A stretch of DNA of 64,000 bases from assembly GCF_004798965.1 (NCBI RefSeq), contig NZ_SDSD01000008.1:104516-168515 (forward strand), in the 5' to 3' direction. A model generated the notes under the pieces. The model was not told the origin of the DNA and did not search any database. It saw nothing but the letters and a program-made list of their open reading frames with translations. Within the stretch, counting starts at the first letter, position 1; each line of letters begins with the position of its first letter. Made by a program: the position numbers and the translations under genes. Below are positions 43,958 through 52,959 of this stretch, piece after piece. The stretch comes from Onishia niordana. Its GTDB lineage: Bacteria; Pseudomonadota; Gammaproteobacteria; Pseudomonadales; Halomonadaceae.

Positions 43958-44332
43958 CATCCACCAAAGGCCATCAAAAACCATTAAACTATTGTTTTTC
44001 AAAGAAACAAAGACATAAGAAGTCCACCAAGGTCCACCAACCCCTCCGGAAATCCAGATCATATCGGGGAGTAATCCGGGGGGAAAAAGCATTGCCTCTC
44101 CTCCCTCCGACACATACCCTTACAGATACTCCCCAACCATGTCGATCCGAGTGCATGACCGGGCGAAAGTGGGGGAGGTGCCCGCTGGCACTCTAAATGC
44201 CGTTGCAAAACGGTCCACTGGGCGCCAGTGACGAGCTCATATGACATTGAGCCGCCTATCTAGCCCAAGCCTAGCCCGAGCAGCTATCAAACGGTCGTTT
44301 GTTTTATTTTCAACGGGGGACGAGAGGAAATA
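43958..44332. other. Candidate left attachment region (attL) of the genomic island
   Basis: Gene-free stretch from the yicC stop to the integrase start. Three copies of TCCACCAA (43960-43967, 44023-44030, 44033-44040) are spaced like integrase arm sites. 44288-44301 reads CAAACGGTCGTTTG, a near-perfect palindrome upstream of the integrase start. The core crossover is expected at the last bases of yicC, since mobilisable islands of this class are known to use that site. The matching right end is not in the window. Confidence 0.5.
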
Positions 44333-45553
44333 ATGGGAAGCCTTACCGCCAAGAAGAGCCAGTCGCTTGTCAAGGAGGGTAAAGCAGGGCGCTACAGCGA
44401 CGGCAACGGTCTGTACCTGATGATACCGAGGAAAGGAACTCCTTACTGGATGTTGCGATACACGCTGTTTGGCAAGCGGCGTGAGATGACGCTGGGCAAA
44501 CATGCCCACCTCTCTCTCGCCGAGGCTCGGACGAAAGCGGTTGAAAACCAGAAGTCTATACGCGAAGGCCTTGACCCCATCGAGGAACGCAAACGCGATA
44601 GCCAGGCCTTGATCAGGACAGTGGAGGACCTGTTTGCTGACTGGTACCCGGAGCTAGAGAGAAGACTCAAGCACCCAGCTATTCCAAAGCGGATATACAA
44701 AAAAGAAGTGGCGCCCCTCATCGGGGGTAGATCGCTGGATGCTGTCACCCCAATTGATATCCGTGAAATAATTAGACGAGTAACAAATAGTGGTAGGCCG
44801 ACAATAGCTAATGACACACTGATGTATCTTAAACAGATGTTCAACCACGCCATAAAACTGGGAATTTTAACCTACAACCCAGCATCAGCCTTCAACGTCA
44901 ACGACGCAGGCGGTATTGAGAAAAGCCGCGATAGGGTTTTGAGCCTCGATGAGATTCGCAACGTTTTCCAAGCCTTCAGAGACAATAGCGACAGCTTCAG
45001 CCGCGACAACTACCTCGCCTGCGCGCTACTGCTCGTCCTGGGGGTACGTAAGACCGAACTTACCGAAGCCCAGTGGTCAGAATTTGACCTGAAGAACGGC
45101 CGGTGGAACCTGAGCGGTGAGCGCAGCAAGACAGGCGCCGGGATCGTCATTCCCCTCCCACCGCAAACCATCGGCTGGCTGGAAGAGCTCAAGATCCGTG
45201 CCTGCGGCTCGGACTATGTCTTTCCTAATCGCCGCAGCAGTAAGCGGGCCCACATGGGCAAAGACACGCTGAATCGTGCCATTGCCAAGCTATTTGGCAA
45301 GGAGCCTGGCAAGAAGCCGCAACCAGAGAACCGGATGGGCGATATCACCGAGTTTACTGTGCATGATCTGCGCCGCACCTGCCGCAGCTTACTCGCTGCG
45401 GTTGGTGTACCGGGGCATGTCGCGGAGCGTTGCTTGAATCACAAGCTCAAGGGCGTCGAAGGCATCTACGACCGTTACGACTACTTCGACGAGCGAAAAG
45501 AAGCGATTATCAAGGTCGCAAACCTTCTTGGCCCTGCAATAAATCTTCCCTAA
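44333..45553 (+). CDS. int: Tyrosine-type site-specific integrase (P4 family)
   Basis: 406 residues. N-terminal DUF4102-type arm-binding domain (GKAGRYSDGNGLYLMIPRKGTPYWMLRYTLFGKRREMTLGKH), then a core-binding domain and a catalytic domain with Arg near residue 239 (LLVLGVRKTELTEAQW), Lys in SGERSKTG, H344-x-x-R347 (HDLRRTCRSL), a His in LNHKLKG and the nucleophilic Tyr near 381-385 (IYDRYDYFD). It would insert and excise the island at yicC. Directed away from yicC, as usual. Confidence 0.92.
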   Translation: MGSLTAKKSQSLVKEGKAGRYSDGNGLYLMIPRKGTPYWMLRYTLFGKRREMTLGKHAHLSLAEARTKAVENQKSIREGLDPIEERKRDSQALIRTVEDLFADWYPELERRLKHPAIPKRIYKKEVAPLIGGRSLDAVTPIDIREIIRRVTNSGRPTIANDTLMYLKQMFNHAIKLGILTYNPASAFNVNDAGGIEKSRDRVLSLDEIRNVFQAFRDNSDSFSRDNYLACALLLVLGVRKTELTEAQWSEFDLKNGRWNLSGERSKTGAGIVIPLPPQTIGWLEELKIRACGSDYVFPNRRSSKRAHMGKDTLNRAIAKLFGKEPGKKPQPENRMGDITEFTVHDLRRTCRSLLAAVGVPGHVAERCLNHKLKGVEGIYDRYDYFDERKEAIIKVANLLGPAINLP

Positions 45554-45614
45554 CTCACAACGTAAATTTCTACACACCAACAACATCTCATGAGCCAATT
45601 TTGGAGAAAGCGCC

Positions 45615-45800
45615 ATGAGACTAATCAAGCTTAAAGATGTCACCAGCCTTACAGGTCTTGCACGCTCCACCATTTACAAATACATTTCCGAAGAAAGATT
45701 CCCAAAACCAGTATCCTTGGGAGAAAGAAATGTCGCCTGGGTAGAGGAAGAAATTCAGGACTGGATCCTAGAAAAAATAGCCGAAAGAGACCTTGCATAA
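45615..45800 (+). CDS. AlpA-family small DNA-binding protein
   Basis: 61 residues with a MerR-like helix-turn-helix (LIKLKDVTSLTGLARSTIYKYISEERFPKPVSLG, then VAWVEEEIQDWI). AlpA/Cox-type proteins act as excisionase or as activator of the integrase in P4-like elements. It lies directly after the integrase, 61 bases downstream, with a weak ribosome site (GGAGAAAGC). Followed by a strong terminator. Confidence 0.85.
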   Translation: MRLIKLKDVTSLTGLARSTIYKYISEERFPKPVSLGERNVAWVEEEIQDWILEKIAERDLA

Positions 45801-45875
45801 ACAGGGTAAAAAAACACGCTCGTCATTCCACCTAGCCGCAACATTCCCGCCGACTAAAAAAATACCGCTCCACCA

Positions 45876-45911
45876 GCCGACACAGCTTCCTAAGCAGGAA
45901 GCTGTGTCGGC
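45876..45911 (+). terminator. Terminator after alpA
   Basis: Perfect 16-base stem (45876-45891 / 45896-45911) with loop AAGC, followed by an AT-rich tract ending in TTTTTT. It separates int-alpA from the minus-strand recombination genes and can act for both. Confidence 0.85.
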
Positions 45912-46013
45912 ATTATCATGTTATTTTTTCAACGGCATCCCCTCTCAGCGAAGGACACTACCTCCTCACTGCCAACCACTAGGTGTGTAAATCCACCAGG
46001 TTTTCATCAGGCA

Positions 46014-46625
46014 TCAGGCCGCCATGACCATGGCCATGCGACGATCAAGCTCCTCGTAGAAGGCCTCAACCCGCTTGGCAATGGTGCGGATCATCGTCTC
46101 GTCCCGGTAGGCACGCTTCACGAACAGCGGCATGCCCGGCCAGTAGCTGACGAAGTCGATCCACTCCCGCTCGCTGACCCACAGCCCGCCTTGGCACTGA
46201 GCGACGTGCTCCTGGGGCAGCTCGTCGGCCAGCAATAGCTCGATCTGGTACTTGGGCAGCTTGGTCTTGATTTCGACCAGGCCATTGCTGTCGACCAGGC
46301 AGTCGGGCGAGTAGCCCACCCCGTGGTTGAGGATGATGCCGACCTGCTCCAGTTGGGGCAGGCCGGCGGCCTCGTGATAGAGCTCCCGGGCCACGGGTTC
46401 CAGCTCATGACCGCGCTGGGTGTGAGCGTTGCCCTGGAAGGCATCGGAGGGCTCGCCGGTGATGCGCTCGCCGATCAGCTGATGCATGTAGCTCATCGCA
46501 CCGGTACCGAAGCCTCCCGGCCCCTTGCCCTTGACCAGCAGAGTCTTCAGCTCGGACATGGTGACGATGCCGAGACGGGCGGCATGCCACTCGGGCGTGC
46601 CCTGTTCCAGTGTCAGGATCTGCAT
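46014..46625 (-). CDS. YqaJ-type viral recombinase exonuclease
   Basis: 203 residues of the YqaJ/lambda-exonuclease fold. Active-site pieces: QGTPEWHAARLGIVTMSEL, then GHELEPVAREL (Glu), YSPDCLVDSNGLVEIKTKLP (Asp, Glu-x-Lys). It would make 3' single strands for annealing by the ERF-type protein encoded immediately upstream on the same strand. Paired genes like these are found in integrative elements and prophages. GGAG ribosome site. Confidence 0.88.
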   Translation of the reverse strand: MQILTLEQGTPEWHAARLGIVTMSELKTLLVKGKGPGGFGTGAMSYMHQLIGERITGEPSDAFQGNAHTQRGHELEPVARELYHEAAGLPQLEQVGIILNHGVGYSPDCLVDSNGLVEIKTKLPKYQIELLLADELPQEHVAQCQGGLWVSEREWIDFVSYWPGMPLFVKRAYRDETMIRTIAKRVEAFYEELDRRMAMVMAA

Positions 46626-46685
46626 GACGATCTCCTTCTCGATGACACGGCATAGGCCAGAGAGGGGAGGCCCCTCGCCGGCCGG

Positions 46686-47423
46686 TCAGTGATGTTGATG
46701 GTTGGGCTGCGCCCGCTTCTGCAGGGAGGCACGCAGCTTGTCGAAGTCGCTGCGCGGTACCTGCTCGGCCTCGGCGTACTTGCCGACGAACCATTCCTGA
46801 GTCGCCGGGGGACAGGCGGCGATCAGCTGCCGGATCTGTCCGGCCTGGAAGGGGGTGACCAGCTTGACCGGGGCGGCGGCGTGACCGTTGTCGTCCTGGC
46901 CGCGGGTAGTGATGTTAAGCAGGGCGCAAAGTATGTAGCGCTTGCCGTAGCTGGTGGAGGAGCCGAAGGCCTGCACGGCGTTCTTGCTGCCGCTGGTATC
47001 GGCCGGCAACAGCATGCTGGTTTCTTCACGATGACCGTCCTGGTGCATCAGCACGCCGGTCACCTGAATGCCGCGTTCCTGGGTCTGAATACGGAAGCTC
47101 ACCGCGAAGCCGTGCTTCTTCATGATCGGCCGCACGGTATCGACGATGTCCTCGAGGGTGGCGTAGTGGCCGTTGTTAGTCTTGCCGCGTTCGGCGATGC
47201 TCGGCAGCTCAGTCTGCATGGCCGCCATGGCGGCGCTATAGGCCATCAGCGCCTGCCGGTCGAGCACCCGCTCCTGCATTTGCAGCAGGCGCTCCATCTT
47301 GTCGATGTCGACCTCGGGATTGAGGGCGGCCCGCTCGATCACCTGGATAATCGCGGTGCTGTCCTGGGTGGTTTGAGCGATCGGTGCCTGCTCGGCGGTC
47401 TTGGGATGAATGTGGGTTGCCAT
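46686..47423 (-). CDS. ERF-family single-strand annealing protein
   Basis: 245 residues. The ERF core is recognisable: ALMAYSAAMAAMQTELPSIAERG, KTNNGHYATLEDIVDTVRPIMKKHGFAVSFR, and VQAFGSSTSYGKRYILCALLNI. Works with the neighbouring exonuclease in homologous recombination of the element. The C-terminal 60 residues form a separate region with a basic, His-rich ending (QPNHQHH). GGAGG ribosome site precedes ATG 47423. Confidence 0.88.
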   Translation of the reverse strand: MATHIHPKTAEQAPIAQTTQDSTAIIQVIERAALNPEVDIDKMERLLQMQERVLDRQALMAYSAAMAAMQTELPSIAERGKTNNGHYATLEDIVDTVRPIMKKHGFAVSFRIQTQERGIQVTGVLMHQDGHREETSMLLPADTSGSKNAVQAFGSSTSYGKRYILCALLNITTRGQDDNGHAAAPVKLVTPFQAGQIRQLIAACPPATQEWFVGKYAEAEQVPRSDFDKLRASLQKRAQPNHQHH

Positions 47424-47434
47424 GATGGCCTCCG

Positions 47435-47620
47435 TTATCGATAGCGTTGGATGACTTCAGGGAGCTCCTCGGTCGGGACCGGCTCCAGGGACACGGCCAC
47501 GCGATAGACCTGCCCCTTGGCCAGCACGTGGGTCTCGGTCGATTGCTCGCGAGCCTCCAGCAACTGGCGCGTCAGCTGGGTCAGGGCATGGCAGATCTCG
47601 AATGTCATGAGCGGTTGCAT
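47435..47620 (-). CDS. Small protein of the recombination operon, unknown function
   Basis: 61 residues starting MQPLMTFEICHALTQLTRQL, with GGAGGTACCG before ATG 47620. No recognised family. It lies 11 bases from the ERF gene and precedes it in the same operon, so it may be an accessory recombination or regulatory protein. Confidence 0.65.
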   Translation of the reverse strand: MQPLMTFEICHALTQLTRQLLEAREQSTETHVLAKGQVYRVAVSLEPVPTEELPEVIQRYR

Positions 47621-47631
47621 CGGTACCTCCA

Positions 47632-47667
47632 AAAACAAAAACGCCCGGCCTTTGAGGGGCCGGGCGC
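47632..47667 (-). terminator. Terminator between DUF932 and the 61-residue gene
   Basis: Stem CGCCCGGCC (47642-47650) / GGCCGGGCG (47658-47666) followed on the minus strand by TTTTTGTTTTT. It lies between the DUF932 gene and the small gene, directly upstream of the latter's ribosome site, so it reduces or regulates read-through into the recombination genes. Confidence 0.8.
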
Positions 47668-47715
47668 TATGCCGTGGTAGGGAAAAGGCGAGGTAGGGAG
47701 AGCTTAGGACCCCGT

Positions 47716-48684
47716 TCAGGCCACCAGCGCAAGGGCGGACTCTAACGCTTTGTCCTTGAGGCCGGCGCCCTGGCCGAACCAGGCGGAGTCCATGCGGTAG
47801 TCGTTGCTGCGAGCGCGCTTCTCGTGGTCCACGTACTCGGTGACCGCGTTGAGCAGGCCCCAGGCGGTGCCTTGCGCCGTACACAGCTGAGAGCCCCGCC
47901 CCTCGCCCTGGTAGAGCTTCTGGACACGATTGAGGGCGCGAACGTTGGGTAGCTTGGAGGGGTCTTCCAGCGGCGCCTCGGCGTTGCAGATCACCGACTG
48001 GAAGTAGGTTCTCGCTTCCTCCTGGCTGACCTTGCGCTCGGCCAGGGTCTTCAGGCGATACATGAAGTCGTCCCACTGTGGGACAGAGATCCCCAATTGC
48101 TGCTTGACCAACTGCGGACGAAACTCGGTACTGTGCGGCACTTTCACCCCCTGCGACATACCGTCCACGGCGATGGACAGAGTGTTGTTGCAGACCACCC
48201 GCACCGAGGTCGGCATAGCGACGGTGGCCAGAGAGCCATCGCAGGACGTCGCCAACAGCAGGTAATCGTTGACCTGGTCCTGCCCCTTCAGGGCGGTACC
48301 CAGGCCGCTGCGGGCCAGTGCCCAGAACTTGCGACCGCCCTTGAGCACCCCGGCGGTCTCGAGCTCATAACCCGCGTATTCGGTCAGATCACGGTAGAAC
48401 TCCAGCACCTCTTCCGGCTGCACCACCTTGTAGCGTTGGGAGACGACCGACAGCGGATCCTTGGTATCGGAGCGGTAGAGCACCTTCTGCTCCGGGAAAG
48501 AGTGGATGCTTCCCAGGTGGCCCGCGCCATCGGCAATGAAGCGCACCGGGGATTCATCAATGTGCCAGTCCATGCCAGCTTGCTGCCGCCAGACCTCTAG
48601 TGGTTGATGACGAGACAGTTGCTGTCCCAGCCCATGCCAGGGGGTGTCACCGACGTAAGCCATGTGTTCGATTTGATGTGCCAT
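47716..48684 (-). CDS. DUF932-domain protein
   Basis: 322 residues from ATG 48684 (AGGAGCTATAGCT upstream). DUF932 features: HMAYVGDTPWHGLGQQL, QKVLYRSDTKDPLSVVSQRYKVVQPEEVLEFY, SVRVVCNNTLSIAV, and GTAWGLLNAVTEYVDHEKRAR. DUF932 proteins resemble phage and plasmid proteins found beside recombination genes in integrative elements; their activity is unknown. First gene of the minus-strand block DUF932 / 61-aa / ERF / YqaJ. Confidence 0.88.
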   Translation of the reverse strand: MAHQIEHMAYVGDTPWHGLGQQLSRHQPLEVWRQQAGMDWHIDESPVRFIADGAGHLGSIHSFPEQKVLYRSDTKDPLSVVSQRYKVVQPEEVLEFYRDLTEYAGYELETAGVLKGGRKFWALARSGLGTALKGQDQVNDYLLLATSCDGSLATVAMPTSVRVVCNNTLSIAVDGMSQGVKVPHSTEFRPQLVKQQLGISVPQWDDFMYRLKTLAERKVSQEEARTYFQSVICNAEAPLEDPSKLPNVRALNRVQKLYQGEGRGSQLCTAQGTAWGLLNAVTEYVDHEKRARSNDYRMDSAWFGQGAGLKDKALESALALVA

Positions 48685-48825
48685 AGCTATAGCTCCTTGA
48701 GAGACGAACACGGCATAACGGCCCGCTCTCCAAAGAAAGCGGGCCAACCGTGAGCATGTTGAGAAAGAGATTCGAGGGGCCACCACCAAAGCAGTGATGG
48801 AGGCGCGAGAGCTTGTAATGAGGGA

Positions 48826-49158
48826 TCAGTCGATGTGGGGGCGAAAGGTATGGCCGCAAGCGCGGCACTCGAGATTGTCGAGCATCTGGTTGTCCAGCTC
48901 GCTACCCAGACGAGCCCCGGCGACGCCACCCGCGGTGCCGCCGATCAGTCCACCAAAGACTGCTCCGGCGATGCTGCCGACGGCGATCCCTACCGGACCA
49001 CCGACTGCGCCCACCAGGGCACCGGCCTCGGCGCCACTCCAGGCACCGGCTGCTCCACTAGCGGTACCGGCCACCGCCCCCGTGGAGCCTCCTACCTTTC
49101 GCCCATGATGGCGCGACACCACCCGCGACGCGCTACAGCTGGGACAAGACATGGACAT
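48826..49158 (-). CDS. Glycine-zipper protein with split zinc-ribbon
   Basis: 110 residues. One CxxC (C5-C8) is at the N-terminus and a second (C98-C101) at the C-terminus; between them is a long Gly/Ala-rich region with repeated GxxxG motifs (GSTGAVAGTASGAAGAWSG ... GGLIGGTAGGVAGA) that could span or associate with a membrane. The two CxxC pairs would bind one zinc ion if the ends meet. No function known. GGAGG precedes ATG 49158. Confidence 0.7.
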   Translation of the reverse strand: MSMSCPSCSASRVVSRHHGRKVGGSTGAVAGTASGAAGAWSGAEAGALVGAVGGPVGIAVGSIAGAVFGGLIGGTAGGVAGARLGSELDNQMLDNLECRACGHTFRPHID

Positions 49159-49922
49159 GACACTACCTCCTCCATCGGGAAAGACATGAGAACGAAGCCG
49201 TCCGTTTGGGGCTTCAAGGAGGTAGTACAGGTTTAAGATTCGGTTGAATCGACAACGGGCAGAATCCTGGGCGACACACCCGCTGGATCATCGGGGTATA
49301 CGTCAGCTACGGAAAAAAGTCGGGGTTTGCGGCCTCCGCCGGCTTCCTGAACATGTTTCAGAACATCCGCCCGATGGATTCCAGGATGACGAGTCGGGAC
49401 GACGTAATGTTTTACATCGCTGTGAGATGAGGTGCAGCGAAACCGTGACGTCATCGCGTCGCGGTGTCTTGTACGGATCGAAAACGGAATTTCCCGGAAA
49501 AGTGAGTGACACCTCATTCGCCAGGAAACTGGGGCGATTGGCATATCCAGGGATAGGGTTTCCCTGGGATTTTGACATGCGTCACTGACGGGTAAGTATT
49601 ATAGGGAGATTCACTAGGCACATAACAGGGTCTACAAGGATGGGTTACTTGGCCATGATGGGCTCACTTGTGAAAGCCCATCCAGGATCATGGAAGATCA
49701 TCCAAGGAGTGGTCCCACACAGACCACTCCCTATAGAATCATCATCCAACATAACCTTCTAGGATTGACCTGACAGACATCTGGAAAACGCCTGACGTGA
49801 AGCTCAGATGATCGTCAGCATCATGTCCATGTCAACGCCTACAATTCCCTATCATCTCCCTGTCGACCGACAAGACCATCGCTGCGGAATCTTTCACCAT
49901 TCCCACAGCGAGGTATCTCCTC
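49159..49922. other. Long gene-free stretch, candidate origin of replication or transfer
   Basis: About 760 bases without a convincing gene. Two hairpins follow each other: GATGGGCT (49657-49664) / AGCCCATC (49675-49682), and GGAGTGGTC (49706-49714) / GACCACTCC (49722-49730). GATCAT and ATCATCC words recur at 49687-49750. The gene that follows encodes a Gp2-like protein with a His-x-His motif, and rolling-circle initiators often lie beside their origin. Open frames at 49244-49588 and on the other strand look random. Confidence 0.4.
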
Positions 49923-50642
49923 ATGTCTCAACATCAACCCCTTCGTCATCCGCTCAACGACAAGCTGCGCCTGTACTATGAAGATACCTATCGTGGATTT
50001 GAGGTGCAGCAGGAAAAAGGTGGCCCTTTAATTCTGGACTATCTCGAACGCTCCTACCAAACACTTGATACTGTGACACGAATCAACACCACCACCTTCG
50101 CCTTTCGTGTAGACCTTCGCTTTCCAGGTAAGATGCCGCGCCTGCTCATGCATGAGAACAACTGCGTGCTGGCACGGTTCTTCTACAATTTTCGCTACGA
50201 GCTAAAGCGGCGGAAGACCAAGTTCCCCACCCAGCTGCATTACCTATGGGCACGTGAACAGGTCAACAGCGACAAACCGCACTACCACCTGATGATCCTT
50301 CTCAACAAGAATGCCTACGATTGCCTTGGATCTTTCTCGCCAGATGGAGACGGGGCCTACTCGCGAAACAACCTCTACCACCGCATGATGCGCTCCTGGT
50401 TGAAGGCAATGGGCTTCGATCATGATGACCCACGTTTCCGTCAGCTGATCCATGTCTGCAAAGACCCAGTCACCAAAGAGCCCTGGTCCTGCGTCCTGCA
50501 TCGGCATGACCGAATAGCCATGAATGAGGCGATGTACATGGCCAGCTATCTGTGCAAGGCCTACAGCAAGCCATTCGGCCAGAGGGCTCACGTCTTCGAC
50601 GGCAGCCGCTTTCCAAAGCAGTCGTCTTTGATCACTGAGTGA
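49923..50642 (+). CDS. Inovirus Gp2 / YagK-YfjJ-like protein
   Basis: 239 residues. A central KPHYHLMILLNKNAY segment gives a His-x-His motif of the type used by HUH replication and mobilisation proteins, and MNEAMYMASYLCKAYSKP is typical of the YagK/YfjJ C-terminal domain. These proteins occur in P4-like and inovirus-like elements and are probably replication initiators. Its codon use is mixed. Ends just before an XRE gene. Confidence 0.8.
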   Translation: MSQHQPLRHPLNDKLRLYYEDTYRGFEVQQEKGGPLILDYLERSYQTLDTVTRINTTTFAFRVDLRFPGKMPRLLMHENNCVLARFFYNFRYELKRRKTKFPTQLHYLWAREQVNSDKPHYHLMILLNKNAYDCLGSFSPDGDGAYSRNNLYHRMMRSWLKAMGFDHDDPRFRQLIHVCKDPVTKEPWSCVLHRHDRIAMNEAMYMASYLCKAYSKPFGQRAHVFDGSRFPKQSSLITE

Positions 50643-50698
50643 CATGGTATGGGTCCGTCTTGGGCGGACCCGTTCTGACTCTTCCAACAAGGTGCCTG

Positions 50699-51019
50699 AT
50701 GATGTTTCCGACTTCGATGTTTCCTTCCCTCTCGATCCCTCACAACACGCGTGACAGCCAAGCAGGATCGTCATCCCACGATCCCTGGGGTGATCGTCGT
50801 CTCGCCCGGATGGAACGCAAGGAACCCACCCGTCGACTGCTACGTGACGTCATGGCCCTGCGCCGGATTCGTGGCATGAGCCAGACAGCGCTGGCGGCTG
50901 AGCTAGGGGTCAGCGTGCGGACCCTGCAGGAGTGGGAGCAGGGTCGACGTCTGCCCTCGGGGGTCGGCCATGCTCTGCTCAGACAGTGGGTAGAAACCAA
51001 CCATAGCGATGGAGATTGA
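50699..51019 (+). CDS. XRE-family regulator (helix-turn-helix)
   Basis: 106 residues from ATG 50699 (AAGGTG upstream). The C-terminal half contains a Cro/C1-type helix-turn-helix (RRIRGMSQTALAAELGVSVRTLQEWEQGRRLPSG), the first part (MFPTSMFPSLSIPHNTRDS) is unstructured. The motif VSVRTLQEWEQGRR resembles NadS-type antitoxins and transposon regulators. No toxin gene is adjacent. Confidence 0.8.
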   Translation: MMFPTSMFPSLSIPHNTRDSQAGSSSHDPWGDRRLARMERKEPTRRLLRDVMALRRIRGMSQTALAAELGVSVRTLQEWEQGRRLPSGVGHALLRQWVETNHSDGD

Positions 51020-51141
51020 GACATTGCGATGGAATATAAGCCAGCATGCGCACCTCTGGATGCCCATATTCATGTTTTTTAAGTTTTAAAAGTCACAATG
51101 TCTAACCCAATACCAGCTTTCACGCTCTAAGTAGCCCATCG

Positions 51142-52959
51142 CTACTGCTGGCGAGAGGCATCGCATGAGGCACGCCAGCGCCCATAGGGGCCACGTTTCT
51201 CAAGAGGGACAAGCTGAATCCCGAACGTCGCAAGCAAACTCCTGCTCTGCTTGAACTTGGCCGCCAACCCTCGGGACGTGACAGGCCAGGCACCTGAAGG
51301 ATCAGGCTCAGGGCGATACCCATCGAGCAGCACAAGCCAATCCTTGACCGTGGCCTCTATCCGTCCATCCTCCGACGCATCAATGAGACGTTTCACGGCC
51401 ATCGCGACAGGATTCTCCTCCAGCTCATAATCGCGACGACTTTGCTGGTTGGCATCGAGTTGTTGCCAGAATTCGGCAGTATCCCGACCCAAAGCATCAG
51501 CCACCAGCACACCTATCCGGCATAGGTCTCGCAAACCGCCATAGCGGTCGAATTGACGATCATTTTCAACATGGCTCCAGAACTGGTTAACATGGCCAAA
51601 TACTTGGAGGAGGCCATGAATGATGGTTCTCTCCGCCATGCTGCGATCCTTCACAGCATTTTGAGGGTTGCCCCCTCCTGCATCATCCAGCTCAATGCTC
51701 AAGGTAGCATCGGATAGCGGCGCATAGGTCACTATGCTCTCACTGCTATTCAGTAAGCACACGCAACGAACGGTGAGATCAACCCCAGAACGCTTCGCTT
51801 TGGTTCTCCACTCCACTGTTTTTCCCTGCATGATCGAAAGCAGGCCTCTCTGCTGATTTTTTGACAGCGTATCCACTTGATGAAAACTCAACAGGTAATG
51901 GCACTGCGCCCGAATATCAAGCTGTTTTATCGTATTGGGAAACTCGCTTTCGAGAAGGGTGCTAGCCGGATCTATGATGGTCTTTAGCATCTTCTGTGAG
52001 TCAATCAACTCAGAATTCGCCTCACCTAACAACTCGAGCAATACGGGCGAGCTATCTGAGCGCCAAGCCATGACCATCCAGGCGATTATCAGCAGGTCAC
52101 TATCTTTCGGTAGCAAAGTGACATCGAACAATATAGATATCGATTGAGGGCGAATATTCCCAACATTATCGGGCAAGTCAACCGCCCAGCTTTCGCGAGG
52201 CATGACATGGGGAATCCCAGCCAAAACCTCATAGCTCGATAAACCCGGCGAGAAAACCAAGCAGCTTTCTCCAAGTACCAGCGCGCGTCGCCCGGTGTTA
52301 AATTCGACGCCCGCACGGCCGTAAACCGGCAACACAGATTGAGGGGTAGCACCATCAACGAAGTTGTTGATAGCAGACTTAATAACACCGTAGGAGACAT
52401 CCTGATGACTGCCAGAGGATGCTCGCCAATACGCTCCCTTCACACGATCAAGGATCACTGGATCCATATACGGCAAGGTTTCGCCCGTCGCCTTATTGGT
52501 CAGCAGAGGGCTTCTCGTCTCATTATGAGTGAGAAAAAACTGCCCCTGGAGCATGGAAATAACATCTTCTACTTGCTTATCGCGGCGAGATTGCTTGGGC
52601 GCTTGGTTTGTACCAGGAAAGGCAAAACGAGCAGCAGCAGGCTCATTGCTTAACACAGGTTCCGATGGGCTGTAGGGCCAAGGTGCATTGAGTACGCTCT
52701 GAGTTTCGGGGTCGTGAAAGAGCGACTTCACAGTGACCGGTGGCTCATCATCGTGTGATGCATTGGGAAACGAAAAAGAGGGTCCTGTATCGGGCATAGG
52801 TGAAGTCTCTGCGGCATCATCAAGCTCATCAGAAGCCACCTTCCTAGCTTGCTCACGCCAATGCTCACTCAGGCCAAACCTCTGCCGCCGGTGCTTGGTA
52901 CTGGCTCCCTCGTGTCCCACTGGATGAGACTCGTGGTTATCCTGACTATGATCCGTCAT
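51142..52959 (-). CDS. Large island protein resembling a D5/primase-type ATPase without a P-loop
   Basis: 605 residues. Residues 1-130 are hydrophilic. The central region (about 190-430) has the order of elements of the phage/plasmid helicase-like ATPases: a strand (RRALVLGESCLVF), SWAVDLPDNVGN, a strand-loop-helix at 306-330 (VLLELLGEANSELIDSQKMLKTIIDP), a Walker-B-like strand (YLLSFHQVDTLS, 355-366) and a sensor-like RCVCLLNSSESI (398-409). At the P-loop position GExGSGKST is replaced by G312-EANSELID, with no lysine, so ATP hydrolysis is improbable. I judge this from motif order only. Function unknown; it lies between the XRE gene and the mer operon. Confidence 0.6.
   Translation of the reverse strand: MTDHSQDNHESHPVGHEGASTKHRRQRFGLSEHWREQARKVASDELDDAAETSPMPDTGPSFSFPNASHDDEPPVTVKSLFHDPETQSVLNAPWPYSPSEPVLSNEPAAARFAFPGTNQAPKQSRRDKQVEDVISMLQGQFFLTHNETRSPLLTNKATGETLPYMDPVILDRVKGAYWRASSGSHQDVSYGVIKSAINNFVDGATPQSVLPVYGRAGVEFNTGRRALVLGESCLVFSPGLSSYEVLAGIPHVMPRESWAVDLPDNVGNIRPQSISILFDVTLLPKDSDLLIIAWMVMAWRSDSSPVLLELLGEANSELIDSQKMLKTIIDPASTLLESEFPNTIKQLDIRAQCHYLLSFHQVDTLSKNQQRGLLSIMQGKTVEWRTKAKRSGVDLTVRCVCLLNSSESIVTYAPLSDATLSIELDDAGGGNPQNAVKDRSMAERTIIHGLLQVFGHVNQFWSHVENDRQFDRYGGLRDLCRIGVLVADALGRDTAEFWQQLDANQQSRRDYELEENPVAMAVKRLIDASEDGRIEATVKDWLVLLDGYRPEPDPSGAWPVTSRGLAAKFKQSRSLLATFGIQLVPLEKRGPYGRWRASCDASRQQ

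Noticed and set aside
49244..49588. Possible genes in both directions in the long gap of the island
   Set aside because: No ribosome site, no familiar sequence, and the frames overlap each other.
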